DNA from: Arachis hypogaea | Taxonomy: Eukaryota > Streptophyta > Magnoliopsida > Fabales > Fabaceae | NCBI RefSeq assembly: GCF_003086295.3 | Contig: NC_092039.1 | Location: forward strand, 95,562,561 to 95,626,560 | Length of the DNA stretch: 64,000 nt | Direction: 5' to 3' | Part shown: piece by piece, positions 10,658-23,931 of the stretch | Layout: each line of letters opens with the position of its first letter | Position numbering within the stretch: position 1 is the stretch's first letter | Notes under the pieces: generated by a model | Told to the model about the DNA's origin: nothing | Database searches by the model: none | The model's input: the letters and a program-made list of their open reading frames with translations, nothing else | Position numbers and translations under genes: made by a program

Positions 10658-12033
10658 TTTTAATCTAAGTTTAATGCTAATTGAGATTTTTTATTAGGTA
10701 TTTTTAGAAATTGATAATTAATTGTTGTCACATATTTTATATTAGTTTAAGTATTTTATATTTTTTAAAGACCAATCTTATTGGCTCAATTAGTAATTTA
10801 TTGATCGAATTAATAAACTAATAAACTAATAATTTAACCAGTTCAATCACCAGTTTGATTCTAACCACTATGCTAATTATTAATTATGTTCAAATTAATT
10901 TTTCCCAAGTTTTCTTTATTTTTCTTCTTCTATATAATTGGTTAATCAAAAAGAAAAAAGAGTCTGTAAATGCTTAATAGTGTTACGGCCATTAACAATG
11001 TCATAACAGGTCAAAATGCATCCTTTCTTTGCAGGTGTCAAACTCTCATTCATCCACCATATTTAATCAGCAATAAATTAGGTTTGAAAAAATTGGCATA
11101 TATAGATGCGCTAGTGTAAAAAATGAAATTAATGTCTTCTATCCATTTTTAATTTAAGTAAAGGTGAATGCTATGGTGAGAAAGTGATATTTTTTCTCAA
11201 AGTAAGGAAAATGCATGATATAGCTCATTGCGTGACACATGGATTTGCGTAATTACATGCGTAAACATTGTGAATGACAAGACAGGAATTTGTCTGAAGT
11301 GAGTTAGTTTAATTATTTTTTTTTTTCATTACAAACACACTCACACACACTAACCTAGTTATCACTACTAGAATTCGAACCTATGTGGCTTTAGTTGAAG
11401 GCAAATACTTTTGTCACTGAATCACATGTCTCAGCCAGTTTAATTATTGTTTAATGAAGGTATGTTAGTTATTGGGCTTTCTGGCATTTTGTAGGTGAAA
11501 TTTTTGTTTTATTAGATTTTTTGGTATTTTGTGAGTATAATTTTTGTTTTGATTAAGCTTTATGTTGGGTTATTGAGTGAGAAATGAATATTGTAATCTT
11601 TTTTATTTGTGAAGTATATCTAATCTGTTAAAATTTTTGTATGAGGAAGAGGATTTTTTTTAGGATACGTGATGGCTAAAAAAACTGAAAACAAAATAAA
11701 TGAACATATGGAAAGAGTTTTTTAATAAAATAATATTTGATTTCATTTTATAGAAAGAGAATTATATAATTTAAAAATGAAATGTGTGAAGCAAAATTAA
11801 AATAAAAATTCTTTCAAATTAAAATTAACATATGGAAATATTTTTTTATTATTTTAAAGGTTGATAGAGGGAGAATTGATTCTAGATAATAATTCTCTTT
11901 AATTTACTGTTATACTTTTGTTTGTTATATTTTGTTAACAAAAAATAATAGCACTGTTTATGTCGAAATATACTGATTTAAGAATTACTTGAATAATAGA
12001 TGAATAAAAAGTAAGAAAAAATGAGGAGAAGAG

Positions 12034-12097
<64 letters not shown>

Positions 12098-14825
12098 GAT
12101 GGATTGAGGGTGTAGGATTTGTAATTTAGAATTTAGGATTAAGTTAGAATTAATGTATTTTGAATTTGGAGTTAGAGTTTAAGGTATGTTCTTAAGAATT
12201 TAAAATTTAGAATACAAAGTTAGGGATTAGAATTTGTAATTTAGTTTGATTTTTTAAAAGTATTTTTATTTTTATTTTAAATATGTTATTAAACACATAA
12301 AACTAATAAAAATATAATTTTATCATTTTATTATTTTTACGTTATTTTATAAATTTTAAAATATAAATTTAAAAAATTTAGTTTTTAACCTTTAAATAAA
12401 TTTGTTAGGAATTGATTTTTATTATCAATAATATAATTATTTAATTTTTTCAAATCAAATTGTTCGAGATATTCATTGACCAGATAACGAGCTTTGAAAA
12501 ACTATGGTTGTAATAGAGATTCGAAGTCCCTACTCTAATAACCATTGTTGCGTTTGTTTGTAAGGACAAAATATACAGAGACACATAAACACAAAGTCAT
12601 ATTTGGTAGATAAGACATATATAAATAAAAACATTATGTTCAGAGACACTGAATTAATATATTTTGTATCCATCTTGACAATAAAAATACTGTAATACTA
12701 ACGAGTAATACAATTTATTTTGTTTTTATTATTTTTATTAATTTTTCATAATTATACTTTTTATTATTATATTTTTTTCTTAAATTCTTTGAATGAAAAA
12801 AATAAAAATAAATTAGACTTTTATAATTTATTATAGTTTATTACCAAACAAAATATAAGAATATTAATTTTTATATCTTTATCTTTTATATCTTATTAGG
12901 TTTTGTCTTGTTCTCTTGTAAGAACTAAACGTAGTCTATTTTATTATAAAAATGGATAATCTTTTATTTTTTATTTTTTTAATTTTAATTCTTTTATTTA
13001 GTTCTTCTAAATTTTTAGTTATATTACTATGGCAAAAATCAATCACAATAAAAATAAAAAAGTCCAAACGCCTCTGACCCAATATCTTCTAAATTAATTA
13101 TTCAAGCTAAACTAAGGCTAAATTAAACTAATTAGCATAGTGTAGTAAAAGCCATCGCATGCCAACAGCAGGCAAAATATAATTTCTGTCAGCTACTGTT
13201 CTGCCGTGTTTATCTCCAAACAGTATTTATTTAGACAATTGTTAAAATTTTAAGGTAACAACAATAACATATATATATATATAAGGAACTTCTATTCTAT
13301 ATCATAGGACTCGCCTTAAGTGAAAAATAAAAGATGCCGTCAAGATTATCATACTCTACTAGAGTTATTATGCTCTGCTAGATTTAAATTGAAACAAAGT
13401 CGCAGTACCGTCAAAGTCAACACTTTAGCCATTCAATTCACAACGTTTGACTAAATCAATCCTTTTACGTGGGAACTCTTCTCCTCTTTCGCTGGGAATG
13501 GCGGATACAAGGGGGACAGAGAGCGATCTTAATTCAATTAGAGGAGGAAGACATGTGGCAAATATTAGCAAGTGTATCAACAATCTGATTGGGAGGTTAT
13601 TTGCTGACAAATTTGTTTCGGTGACTGCTTTAATTATTAATTTATTAATTTAATCAGTTTAATTGTAATTCAATTAAAATAATTATTTTATATTAAAATA
13701 ATAAATAAAATATAAACAAACATATTAAAATATAATTACAATCTAATATAAATTTTAAAATATTATTTAAATTAAAGATACAAATAAATATTTTCATCAA
13801 ATATTTACATTATATAAATATAAATAATTATTTTAGTCTATTATATTCTCATCAAATAAAAAATATAAATATTTTATAATTATTTTAGTCTATCTAATTA
13901 TTTTTAACAAAAAAACTCAAATTAATAATATTGTAAAATTTATTTATTCTATTTAATTAAAAATTAAATCCATTAAAAATACTATATTACCCGTATGTTG
14001 TTATTAGGAAGAAAAAAACAATAAATTTAAATACAAACAAAAATAAAATAAAATATTAATTATAAATAAATAAAAATAAACACATCAAAATTATATGTAT
14101 ATTGATAGATAAATAAAAAAATAAACGAAGAATATGTCAAATGCTTAAACTTACCAAACCCAAACACTTTAACCTTAGAATGAAGTATCAATCCAACCCT
14201 TGTCTATTTTTAAGAATGACAACGCGATCTTTCAAAATAAAATCGATCCACTTCGATCCCTGTCCCCTGATTTCGTCACACAACGTGGTCTCTATGGGTA
14301 TTTTTCCGTCAACTCTGAACGAAAAATGCTGACGTGTCATATTCATAAATGGACAGAAATCTAATTATCTCTTAATTTTAATTAGTTAGAGGTTTATTTG
14401 TCCTTATAATTTTTTAAACAATATTTTTTAGATTATTTTTTTATTTATTATATTAATATTCTTTTTTCAATAAATTATTAAATATGTGGTATAATAAATA
14501 CAAACTAATTAATAAACGATTCAAATTTAGTTTTATATCATTTATTATGAAACTAAATAAATAATTCTCAAATATAATTTTTAAATGCATAAATAATAAA
14601 CATTAAAATTTAGTTAATATATTAATAATAATAACCCTATGATATACTATTAGTATTATGATTTAGATAATTTTTCACAATAAAGTGAAAACTAATGAAC
14701 ACATTACTTGATATATAGTAAAATATCTTTGAGTAATAACAAATTTAACTTTTTATCTCTTTAAACTAAATTAATAATTCTATTTGATATCTTTATACTA
14801 AAATACATTGTTTTCCCTCTTGGAG
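10658..14825. other. AT-rich intergenic DNA without genes
   Basis: About 4.2 kb with no ORF of gene-like composition. It holds a (CA)n run near 11334-11352, a (TTA)n tract at 12037-12097, a short (TA)n at 13269-13283 and many homopolymeric A/T stretches. The short ORFs at 13425-13653 and 14141-14332 show no recognisable domain and are not supported as genes. Confidence 0.6.
12037..12097 (+). repeat. (TTA)n microsatellite
   Basis: About 20 uninterrupted TTA units in AT-rich intergenic DNA. Confidence 0.98.
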
Positions 14826-15122
14826 GATTTTTAAAGAGCATGTCAGAGTTATCGCTCCTGACCTGGACCTTTCCCCTCTTGATCTTGATAAGATTGTTGT
14901 GAATGGGGCTATTGTTTCTCCTCCTCGACCAGAGACGGATTTTGAGCTAAAGACCCATGGACAAAGACTTATAAAGTCTCCTCCTCGTGAGGATCAATAG
15001 GAGGGATCTCAGCCGACATCTTCAGATGCTCCTACCCCTGCTGCCGAAGAGACTGCTCCGTCCTCCCCTGCCGTGGATCCGACCTCCCTTCCTACTGATG
15101 ATTCTAATCCTTCCTCTAATTG
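14826..15122 (+). pseudogene. Antisense ORF remnant of the gypsy element (C-terminal end)
   Basis: Plus-strand sequence, opposite to gag-pol, encodes an acidic, Pro/Ser-rich tail (APDLDLSPLDLDKIVVNG, then PPRPETDFELK, then many Pro/Thr/Ser residues) ending at a stop near 15120. One in-frame stop (TAG at 14998) interrupts it. Its position beyond integrase and its opposite orientation match the antisense gene described in Tat-type elements such as Grande and RIRE2. The corresponding gene is more complete in the element at 40648-58149. Confidence 0.55.
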
Positions 15123-15965
15123 ATTTGAGATACTTGTGGGCCCCTTTTTTGAGAAATTTTATTTTTGTTACTTGTGATGGTGTTTCTCTGACTCTTCTGG
15201 CCTTTTGGCCGTTAAAAAATAGCATTATTTAAATTTACCCTTTTTTGGATAAGGGCTTTTTGGGTATACTTTTGCGTGTGCATGCTTTTTTCGTCATTCT
15301 TTTAGGCTTTTTATGAAAAACCTTTTATCTTGGCAGGCTATTCTTTGTCTAAGTAACTTGGTTCTTTCAAAGATTGGGGAGAGCTTCTGCCTTTGTTTTT
15401 TGATGGATTTTCTTATCTCTTTTTGTATTCCTTTTGTGTCCAACTTTTCGTTTATTGAACTTGCTTCGTAACTTAGGTTATTCATGCGATGCATTTCTAT
15501 TTTCTCGGATCCTCCGACTAGGTAGTCGTTCCTGGGTCTTAGGATTCCGAGTTATCATGATCATCCGTGTAACCTCTTTACACCGACTTGTACCTCGTCG
15601 TTTTATCCTGCCGACCACTTAGGTCCGTCATGGGATTATAACAGCTAATGGAATTTTTAAAGAGATGTGAAAAAAGATCTTTATTGATGAAGGTACTTTT
15701 TAGCTACTAAGGGGTTCAAAAATTATTGCTCCTTTGTCTCCACTTTGATGCCTCATTAAAATCCCCTTCAGGAAAACCCTTCTTTTTAGAAAAAAACCAT
15801 GAAGTCGGAAAAAAGAGTACACTAGGGAGTGGAGTTCGCTTTTAACTATAGTACCTTTTCATATTACAAGCATGCCACGACCTAGGTAGCTCGGTACCGC
15901 TCAAGTCAGTTACCTTGTAGTATCCCTTTCCTAAGACCTCACTAATTTTATATGGCCATTTCCAA
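15123..15965. other. Non-coding 3' region of the gypsy element
   Basis: This stretch lies between the antisense ORF end and the integrase end. No ORF shows a recognisable domain. It probably contained convergent transcript ends of the sense and antisense genes. Confidence 0.5.
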
Positions 15966-18900
15966 TTAGCAGTTAACATCGATGTCATTTCTGATTAAGA
16001 CCAAGTCGTCTGGGGTGAAACTTCTTCGAATGACTCTTTTGTTGTATCTATTTATCATCCTTTGCTTCAATGTTGCTTCTCTTATCTGGGCTTGTTCTCG
16101 AACTTCAGGGAATAGCTCAAGCTCATCTTTGTGCCCCTGTACATTGCCAATCTCGTCATAGAAGCTCACACTTAGACTTTGCTCACTGATTTCGACTGGT
16201 ATCATGGCTTCTATGCGAAAAGCAAGCCGGAAGGATGTTTCTCCCGTGGTAGACTGAGGTGTAGTCCGATATGCCCATAGTACTTGAAGGAGTTCTTCAG
16301 CCCATGCTCCTTTTGCATCGTGTAACCTTTTCTTCAACCTAGCCAATATGACTTTTTTAGCTGCCTCAACTTGCCCATTTGCTTGGGGGTGCTCTACCGA
16401 GGTGAACTGATGCTTGATCTTTATATTGGCTGCCAGGTTTCTGAAGGTGGAGTCGGTGAACTGAGTTCCATTATCAGTAGTAATGGAGTGGGGGACTCCA
16501 TACCTTGTGATAATGTTCTTGTAGAGGAACTTCTAACTTTTCTAGGCGGTGATGATGGCCAATGATTCTGCTTCGATCCATTTCGTCAAGTAGTCTACTC
16601 CCCACTATTAGGTATTTTACTTGTCCAGGCGCTTGGGGAAAGGGCCCTAATAAGTCCAATCCCCATTTTGCGAAAGGCCATGGAGAAGTTATGCTAATGA
16701 ACTCCTCGGGGGGAGTGACGTGGAAGTTTGCATGTATTTGGCATGGCTGACACTTCTTTACGAACTCGGTGGCATCTTTCTGCAACGTCGATCAGTAGAA
16801 CCCGGCTCGTATGACTTTCCTAGCCAACGACCTTGCTCCGAGTTGATTCCCGCAGATACCATTGTAGACCTCCTCCAGTACTTTCGTTGACCTTGAGGTC
16901 GGGATGCACTTCAATAGTGGTGTGGATATTCCTCTTTTATAGAGGATATTTTTCACCAAGGTGTAGTTCTGTGCTTCCTCCAGATTTTCTTGGCCTTTTT
17001 TTCCTCTTTAGGTAGGATGTCAAATTTCATGTATTCGATTAGTGGGTTCATCCATCCGAGGTCCAATCCAGATACTTCAAGGACGCCATGTCTGATCTCT
17101 GTTTTTGTGATAGAGGGTTCTTGGAGAGTTTCTTGAATCAGGCTTTTATTATTCCCTCCTAGTTTGGTACTTGCTAGTTTGGAGAGGGCGTCTGCTCTGC
17201 TGTTGAGATCTCGAGTTATGTGTCTGACCTCGGTTTCTGCAAATCGCCTAAGATACTTTAAGGTTTTGTCAAAGTACCTCTTCATGTTAGGATCTTTAGC
17301 CTAGTACTCTCCATTGATTTGGGAGGTCACCACCTGAGAGTCGCTGAACACGATTACTTTGGTCGCGCCGACTTCCTCTGCCAGTTTTAACCCTGCAATC
17401 AAGGCTTCATATTCTGCCTGATTATTGGAGGCTGGGAATTCGAATTTGAGGGAGACCTTTATTTGAGTTCCCTCTTGGTTGACCAATATGATGCTGCAAT
17501 GCTTCCAATTTTGTTGGAGGAGCCGTCCACGTACAGCTCCCATGCTGTGGAGGCTTCCTCTAGGTCTCCTGCATACTCTACTACGAAGTCGGTGAGGCAT
17601 TGGGCTTTAATTGCATTTCGAATTTCATACTTTAGGTCGAACTCGGAGAGCTCTATGGCCCATTGAACCATTCTACCTGCAATATCTATTTTCTGAAGAA
17701 TTTACTTCATGGGCAGGTTCATTCGAACTCTTACTGTGTGCGCTTGAAAATAAAGTCGTAGCCTTCGAGAGGCTACTATTAAGGCATAAGCAAACTTCTC
17801 AAGTTTTTTATACCTTAATTCAGGGCCTTATAGAACTTTGCTGGTGAAGTATACAGGATGCTGCCCGACCTCGTCTTTCCGTATTAGAACTGACGCTACA
17901 GCTTTTTCGGATACGGACAAATACAGGACGAGTTCTTCCCCAATTTTAAGTCCGGTCAGAATTGGAGGTTGGCTTAAAAACCTTTTGATGCATTCAGGAG
18001 TCCATTCGAAATGGCATCCTTTTCTTATTAGAGAGAAAAGTAGTAAGGATCTTAACGCTGATCCTGTCGAGAACCTAGAGAGGGCGACAAGTTGGTCATT
18101 CAATTGCTGAACCTCCCTTAAGCAAGTTGGGCTTTTCATTTCTAGGACTGCTTTGCACTTGTCGGGGTTGGCTTCAATTCCCCTTTATGTTAGCATGAAC
18201 CTTAGAAATTTCCCAGCCTCTACTGCGAAGGTGCACTTTGCGGGATTCAATCTCATCCCGTGCGCCCTTATGGTGTTAAAGGCTTGCGCGAGGTCAGCGA
18301 AGAGGTCGGCTTCATCCTTGGTTTTTACTAACATGTCATCTACATATACTTCCATTAGATTCCCAAGGTGGGGGAAAAACACCTTATTCATCAACCTTTT
18401 ATATGTGGCTCCTTCATTTTTTAGTCCAAAAGGCATAACCAATAGCACAATAGTTTGCTCTTGGCGTGATGAAAGATGTTTTTTCTTTATCCGGCTTGTA
18501 CATCGGGATTGGTTATATCCGGAGTATGTGTCCATGAACGACAAGTATTGATATCTCGAGTTGGAGTCTACTAAGGTGTCAATATTTGGAAGTGGATATG
18601 GGTCTTTAGGACATGCCTTGTTCAAGTCGGTGTAATCGACACACATCCTGCACTTGCCATTTTGCTTCTTGACCAGCACCACATTTGCCAGCCACACCGG
18701 ATATTTGACCTCTTTGATGAAGCCGGCTTCTAGGAGGGCTTGTACTTGTTCTTCCACCACTTTGGCCCGTTCAGGTCCGAGCTTCTGTCTTCTTTGCTGA
18801 ACAGGTCGCGACCCGGGGTATACTGACAGTTTATGCGACATGAGTTCGGGGTCTATTCCTGGCATGTCAGAGGCTTTCCAGGCGAAGAGGTCAGAATTCT

Positions 18901-19811
18901 CTTGTAGGAGCCTTATAAGCTTCTGCTTCAAAACCTCTTTCAGGTTGGCTCCTATGTTGATATTTTTTCTTCCTCCTCTCCGACCTTGCACCTCTTCAGT
19001 TTTTCCCCCAGGTTGTGGTCGTAACTCTTCTTTAGCTCGGATTCCCCCAAGCTCAATTGTGTGAACCACCTTGCCTTTTCCTCTCAGGTTTAGGCTTTCA
19101 TTGTAGCATTTTCTTGCCAGTTTCTGATCTCCCCTAATGGTTGCGATTCCCTCTAGCGTTGGAAATTTCATGCAAAGATGGGGGTGTGGATACCACTACT
19201 TTGAGCCAATTTAGGGTTGTTTTGCCTATTAAAGCATTATAGGCCGAACCCACATCAACGACTATGAAGTCGATACTCAGAGTCTTGGATTTCATCTCCT
19301 TTCCAAAGGTTGTGTGTAGGGGTATGAATCCTAGTGGCTTCATTGGAGTATCACCCAGCCCATATAGGGTATCAGGGTAAGCTATTAATTCCTTTTCATC
19401 CAACCCCAACTTATCAAATGCTGGTTTGAAGAGGATGTCGGCTGGGCTCCCCTGATCCACCAGGGTTCTATGCAGATGGGCATTGGCAAGGATCATAGTG
19501 ATCACTACCGGATCATCATGTCCGGGAACTATACCTTGCCCATCTTCTTTAGTGAAAGAGATAGTTGGAAGGTCGGGAACTTCGCTTCCGACCTGGTAGA
19601 CTTCCTTTAGATGCCTCTTGCGAGATGACTTTGTGAGGCCGCCTCCCATAAATTCTCCCGAGATCATATGTATATGTATTTCCGGGATCTGTGATGGTGG
19701 ATCTCTTCGGTCTTCGTCATCTCGCTTTCTCTTACCATGATGGTCCGACCTTTCCATGAGATATTTGTTAAGCCAACCTTCTCTGGCCAGCTTTTCTATC
19801 ACATTTTTCAT
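15966..19811 (-). pseudogene. Gypsy pol remnant: protease, RT, RNase H, integrase
   Basis: The gene is in pieces on the minus strand. The protease piece (19811-19134) has VDQGSPADIL where an active retropepsin has DTG/DSG, so the catalytic triad is altered. The RT piece (19171-18185) shows WLANVVLVKKQNGKCRMCVD, YSGYNQ, MPFGLKN and the active-site YVDDML. RNase H pieces (about 18139-16953) contain ELYVDGSS, NNQAEYEALIAGL and SRADALSKLAS. Integrase pieces carry the zinc-finger half CQPCQIHA near 16730 and the core-to-C-terminal segment with WAYRTTPQSTTGETSFRL near 16260. Multiple frameshifts and stops make it non-functional. Confidence 0.92.
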
Positions 19812-19874
19812 GTCGTAACAATCATTTATTGAGTGACCATACAGTTTATTGTACTCACAGTAGTCGCTACGACT

Positions 19875-20788
19875 TCACCCTTTTTTGTTTTTGATGGGTC
19901 TAGGGAGAGGTAGCCTTTCAGTATGACAAATTTTCCTGTTGACATCGACTAGGGAAACTCGTAGAGGAGTATAAGAGTGATATCTCCTGGGCCTTTCAGG
20001 CCCGACTTCTTCCTTTCTCTTGGGTTCCCTCTCTTTTTCTTTTAAAGAGTGAGACTGCCCAGGTCGCCAGCTCGACTCCCTTAGCCTGGTGTTTTCTTCC
20101 ATGTTGATGTACTTCTTGACTCTTTCTTGTACATCACTCAAAGAAATCGGATGCCTTTTCGATATGGGCTGGGAGAAAGGTCCTTCTCGAAGTCCATTTA
20201 CTAAGCCCATGATTACTGCCTCTGTGGGCAGGTCTTGGATTTCTAAGCACGCTTTATTGAACCTTTCCATGTAGTCCTGCAAAGGTTCTCTGGCCTCCTG
20301 CTTTACTCCCAAGAGACTTGGTGCATGCTTGACTTTATCCTTTTGGATAGAGATCGCATAAGGAACTTACATGAGAGGTCGTCGAAGCTGGTGATCGACC
20401 TTGGGGGGAGGCTATCGAACCACTTCATCGCTGCTTTTGTCAAGGTCATCGAAAAGGCCTTACAGCGAGTAGCATCAGTGGCGTCGGCTAGGTACATCTG
20501 ACTTTTGAAGTTGCTCAAGTGATGTTTTGGATCAGTGGTCCCGTCATATAAGTCCATATCAAGGCTTTTGAAGCTCCTTGGCACCTTCGCCCTTATTATG
20601 TCCTCACTGAAGGGATCTTCCCCTCCCAAGGGAGAGTCTTCTCGGTCGCTGTGAGAGTTCCTGCCTCGAAAAGTGGACTCTAGTCTTGAGAGCTTTTCTT
20701 CAAGCTCTTTTGTCGTTTGACCTCTCTTCTCAAGCTCCTTTCTGCTTTTCGCTGCTGCTCTAATTCTTGCTCCAGCTGTTCCAGTCAT
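19875..20788 (-). pseudogene. Gypsy gag remnant
   Basis: Two overlapping frames (20788-20303 and 20312-19875) together give a retrotransposon gag: a charged N-terminus, then the capsid-like block YDGTTDPKHHLSNF ... AMKWFDSLPPRSI, then REPLQDYMERFNKACLEIQDL. A frameshift near 20305-20312 separates the halves. Conserved gag tryptophans are kept. It lies immediately upstream of the protease fragment. Confidence 0.88.
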
Positions 20789-20885
20789 CCCTAGTGGCCA
20801 TGGAACAATCCCATAAAGTCAGTTGCATGGGGTTGTCCTTCTTTGCCTGATTTGTGCCCCTCGGATGAGTTTTCCTTCGGGTCCT

Positions 20886-22613
20886 TGATGTGCACGCGGG
20901 AACCGTATTGGAAGAGATTCTCTCAATGAAAGTTGTGTTGCAAGTATAGCTCTACCAACAACAATTCTCACGGATCAAATTTAGAATGAAATTGGTTGTC
21001 ACAAGTTCAACCCCAATGAAAATAATTGAAGTATTTAAACCTCAGGTCGTCTCACGAAGAATGGGCAAACATGTGCTTCAACATTGGTTAGAAATCCGGG
21101 GTTGTGATTCATTGACAAGAAATTAAATTGAGAATCTTAACAAAGAAGCAATTGAAAATATAAAGAACTAATCCAAACAATGAGCAAGATGTGAATGATT
21201 TAAAACTAACGAAACAATATTCAATCTAATTCTACTTTTAACTAAACAATAGCTACAATTAAGCAAGACAATTGAGAAATTAGTTTTCAAATATGAATGA
21301 TAAAAGTAACTCTTGGTTAGGCATGGGAATTGGGGTCGCTATCCTTGTCTAACAACCATATTTTGATAATTATGAGGAGCCGAACTCATTAAGTCTACTT
21401 CCAAACTTGAAGTATGTCAAATGATTTGGTCAACATCAACCCATAAGGCCTCACCTCACTACTAATTAACCTAGTAGTAGGATAGTGTTAATGAGTATCA
21501 AATTGACCACTAAGGACTCTCAATTCATCAAATCTATTAGACCCAATGACTCAAGTTTACCCAATTCCCTTGGCCTAAGCCAAGAGTAAAAAGAACTACT
21601 CCATAATCAAAGTAAACAATTCATCGAACACTTGGTAAGCATTAACAAAAGACATGTTCAACTTGCAATTAAATCGAAATTAACAACTACCCACTAACAA
21701 TTATCAACTTACAATAGCTCAAGCAACACAATGTAGCATAAAAATCATGAATCAAACATCAACAAGTCAAGATTCACAACATTCATGAATTGTGTATAAA
21801 GTAACAATTGACAAAATTCATAAACTAACAAAAGATATGAGAGAAAATATATTAAGAAATTCAAATTAAGCAACCAAAGGTAGCAATTAACAAAACCCAA
21901 TTCAGAATTGACAAGGGAAATCAAATCAAAGCTAGATCTAGAGAAGAACAAGGGTTTCTTCCTCTAGAGAACAAAGAACCTAAGAAAACTAGAAAAATTG
22001 TGTCTTAGTGTAAAATGATTGATCCTCCCTTTCCCCCTAGCATCCTTGGATCTTTTCCATGCAGAAGCAGCCTGAATTTGGGCCCATTGAGCCTCAGAAA
22101 TCGCCAGGCACGATTGCTTTTAATGAGGTCACGTGCAGCTTCCCGCGCGTGCGCGCCATGCGCGCCAATTACTTCTGAGATCCACGCTAGCGCGCCAGTT
22201 GCGCGTGCGCTCGGTAGAAATTCTTTGGCCTGCGCAGATGTGTCCATCCTTGCGCGCCGCTTCCAGCTATCCTCATCCACGCGTGCGCGTGATTTGCACG
22301 TGAGCGCCGATGCTGCAATTCCCAAAATCCAATTCTTCATGTTCCTTCCTCTAGTGCATGCTTTCCTTCTCCCTTCTAGGCCATTCCTACCATACTAATT
22401 CTGAAATCACTCAAACAAATACGTCACGACATCGAATGGCAATAAAGAGAATCAAAATATAGCAATTCTAAGGTAAAATAAGCATGTTTTCTACAATGGA
22501 GCAATATTGGGAAGTGAACACAAAACCATGCATTTCTTGTGACTAAGTGTGAGAAATATTGATAAAAACCCTCAAAATAAGCACAAGATAAACCACAAAA
22601 TCGGGGTTTATCA
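20886..22613 (-). repeat. Solo LTR, family B (1728 bp) with TSD GTCCT
   Basis: The flanks read GTCCT at 20881-20885 and again at 22614-22618. Between them is a TG...CA unit starting TGATGTGCAC and ending GGGGTTTATCA, the same terminus as the LTR at 1-906. It has no coding sequence. It interrupts the leader of the gypsy element, and removing it with one TSD restores a continuous leader. A GC-rich island at 22130-22315 carries many GCGC/CGCG motifs. ORFs within it are chance. Confidence 0.85.
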
Positions 22614-22618
22614 GTCCT

Positions 22619-22795
22619 TCACCCCTGAGGTGCCTTCTCTGTGCTGGTTAGTCACCCCTTGGTGAGTGACTATAGCTCTGTCGTTGTTACCAGCGTCCTA
22701 ATTCTCTTGCTCAGAATCAGACGTTGTGTTTTGATCCTCGTTCAAATCGTCCGTCATCATTGGTTGATCTCTCGGGTCCCCAATAATGGCGCCAA
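22619..22795 (-). promoter_or_regulatory. Gypsy leader and primer-binding site
   Basis: On the minus strand, directly after the LTR end at 22796, the sequence reads TTGGCGCCATTATTGGGGA. TGGCGCC next to an LTR is a typical tRNA primer-binding site. The rest is leader, continuous with the segment left of the solo LTR. Confidence 0.7.
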
Positions 22796-23290
22796 TGTTA
22801 CGTAGGTAACATGAGATTGGTGGATTGGGCTTTGGAGATTGGCCCAAGCGGTAAGAGGAGGTGGTCTCCGACTTGCGTGTGTGAAGGAATGGGAGGGTGG
22901 TACCTGCAAAGACACTCCGATGCCTAAATCAGTAAAGGGTTTCAGCAGATTTAGAGAGTATTGGAACCTAGAGATACCTGAGGGGTGTCAGTATATTTGT
23001 AGTGGTGAATCAATAACCACCATTGGAGTAGTTCCACCTTTTAAGGTGGATAACCGTCCCGTTATCTTAGGGAAGTTGAGATATGGTTCCTAGAAGTGGA
23101 TTGAGAGATTTTAGGGACAGTTACTTATTTGAATAAGGGTTATCTGCATGCTATCCTTCGATCCCAACTTCCTTAGAGTGGAGTCTGTGTTGGATCCGAC
23201 CTCTTCTAAGGAGGTCGGTAGGTAGCGGAGGCCAATCTTTGGATTGGGCCTTTTTGGTTTATTTGGACCTGGGCCCCAATGTTGGAGCAA
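22796..23290 (-). repeat. 5' LTR of the degenerate gypsy element
   Basis: It starts (in plus) TGTTACGTAGG directly next to the primer-binding site. It shares the box CCTGCAAAGACACTCCGA (22903-22920) with the LTRs at 40648-41067 and 57729-58149, although the rest differs. The right end is approximate because the partner LTR is missing. Confidence 0.6.
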
Positions 23291-23923
23291 GTATGAACAA
23301 CAATATTATTGTTTATGAAGTATGTATATATAACATTAACATAGTTTTAATTAAGTATATGGCTGTTGCTAATTATAATTGGAAATTTCATTTTTTATTT
23401 ATATACATATATGCATATGCATAAATTAATTTATATAACTATGAACAACATTGCTTTTATCATGATCGAGTTGTATGATGGTTTAAAGTTTGACATCTAC
23501 AAGTATTTTCCAACATATTTCAAGTTGAAATAAATTGCATAATTAAATATGTCTAAAATACTGAATTTCATTTCAATTTATACTATCGACTCTAATTATT
23601 TTTTCACATTTGAAGGTTTTTTTATCTTTTATCTACCGACATAATGTGGAGCCTCATTCAAGTTAGTTGAAAGCAGATATAATACAATAGTGTTAATTGT
23701 ATTTGTCGAACTTGGAAGGTTATGGAAACGTTGGTGTTTGTCATGCTACCTACATTGAGGTCCGTAGGAGCTGAAAGTAGTGGATAGATTGCGCTAAATC
23801 AGGCTGGGTTTTCTGTTTTCTGAATACAGGGGCATGGCGACTAGTAGGTTGATGGAATTTTTTTTTCAGGATAATAAGAGAAGCCGAAGGCAATGGAACA
23901 CCCTTTTTATTGAGAAGAAAGAA
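23291..23923. other. Intergenic DNA
   Basis: No gene is recognised. The text is AT-rich with a few moderately GC-balanced stretches near 23740-23830. Confidence 0.5.
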
Positions 23924-23931
23924 GGTACAAG

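Larger units (their letters stand above)
14826..23290 (-). mobile_element. Ty3/gypsy retrotransposon, degenerate, 3' end lost
   Basis: Minus-strand order from the right: LTR (22796 to about 23290), primer-binding site next to it (TTGGCGCCATTATTGGGGA read on the minus strand), gag (20788-19875), protease (19811-19134), RT (19171-18185), RNase H (18139-16953) and integrase (16785-15966), then a plus-strand antisense ORF remnant (14826-15122). The order and the antisense ORF are typical of the Tat-type lineage. The left LTR is missing: homology stops near 14826 in intergenic DNA. A family-B solo LTR sits in the leader. Confidence 0.88.

Noticed and set aside
13425..13653. Overlapping ORFs on both strands
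   Set aside because: Short, no recognisable domain, in AT-rich intergenic DNA.
22005..22398. ORFs of 111-127 codons on both strands
   Set aside because: They lie wholly within the family-B solo LTR and its GC-rich island; no domain.
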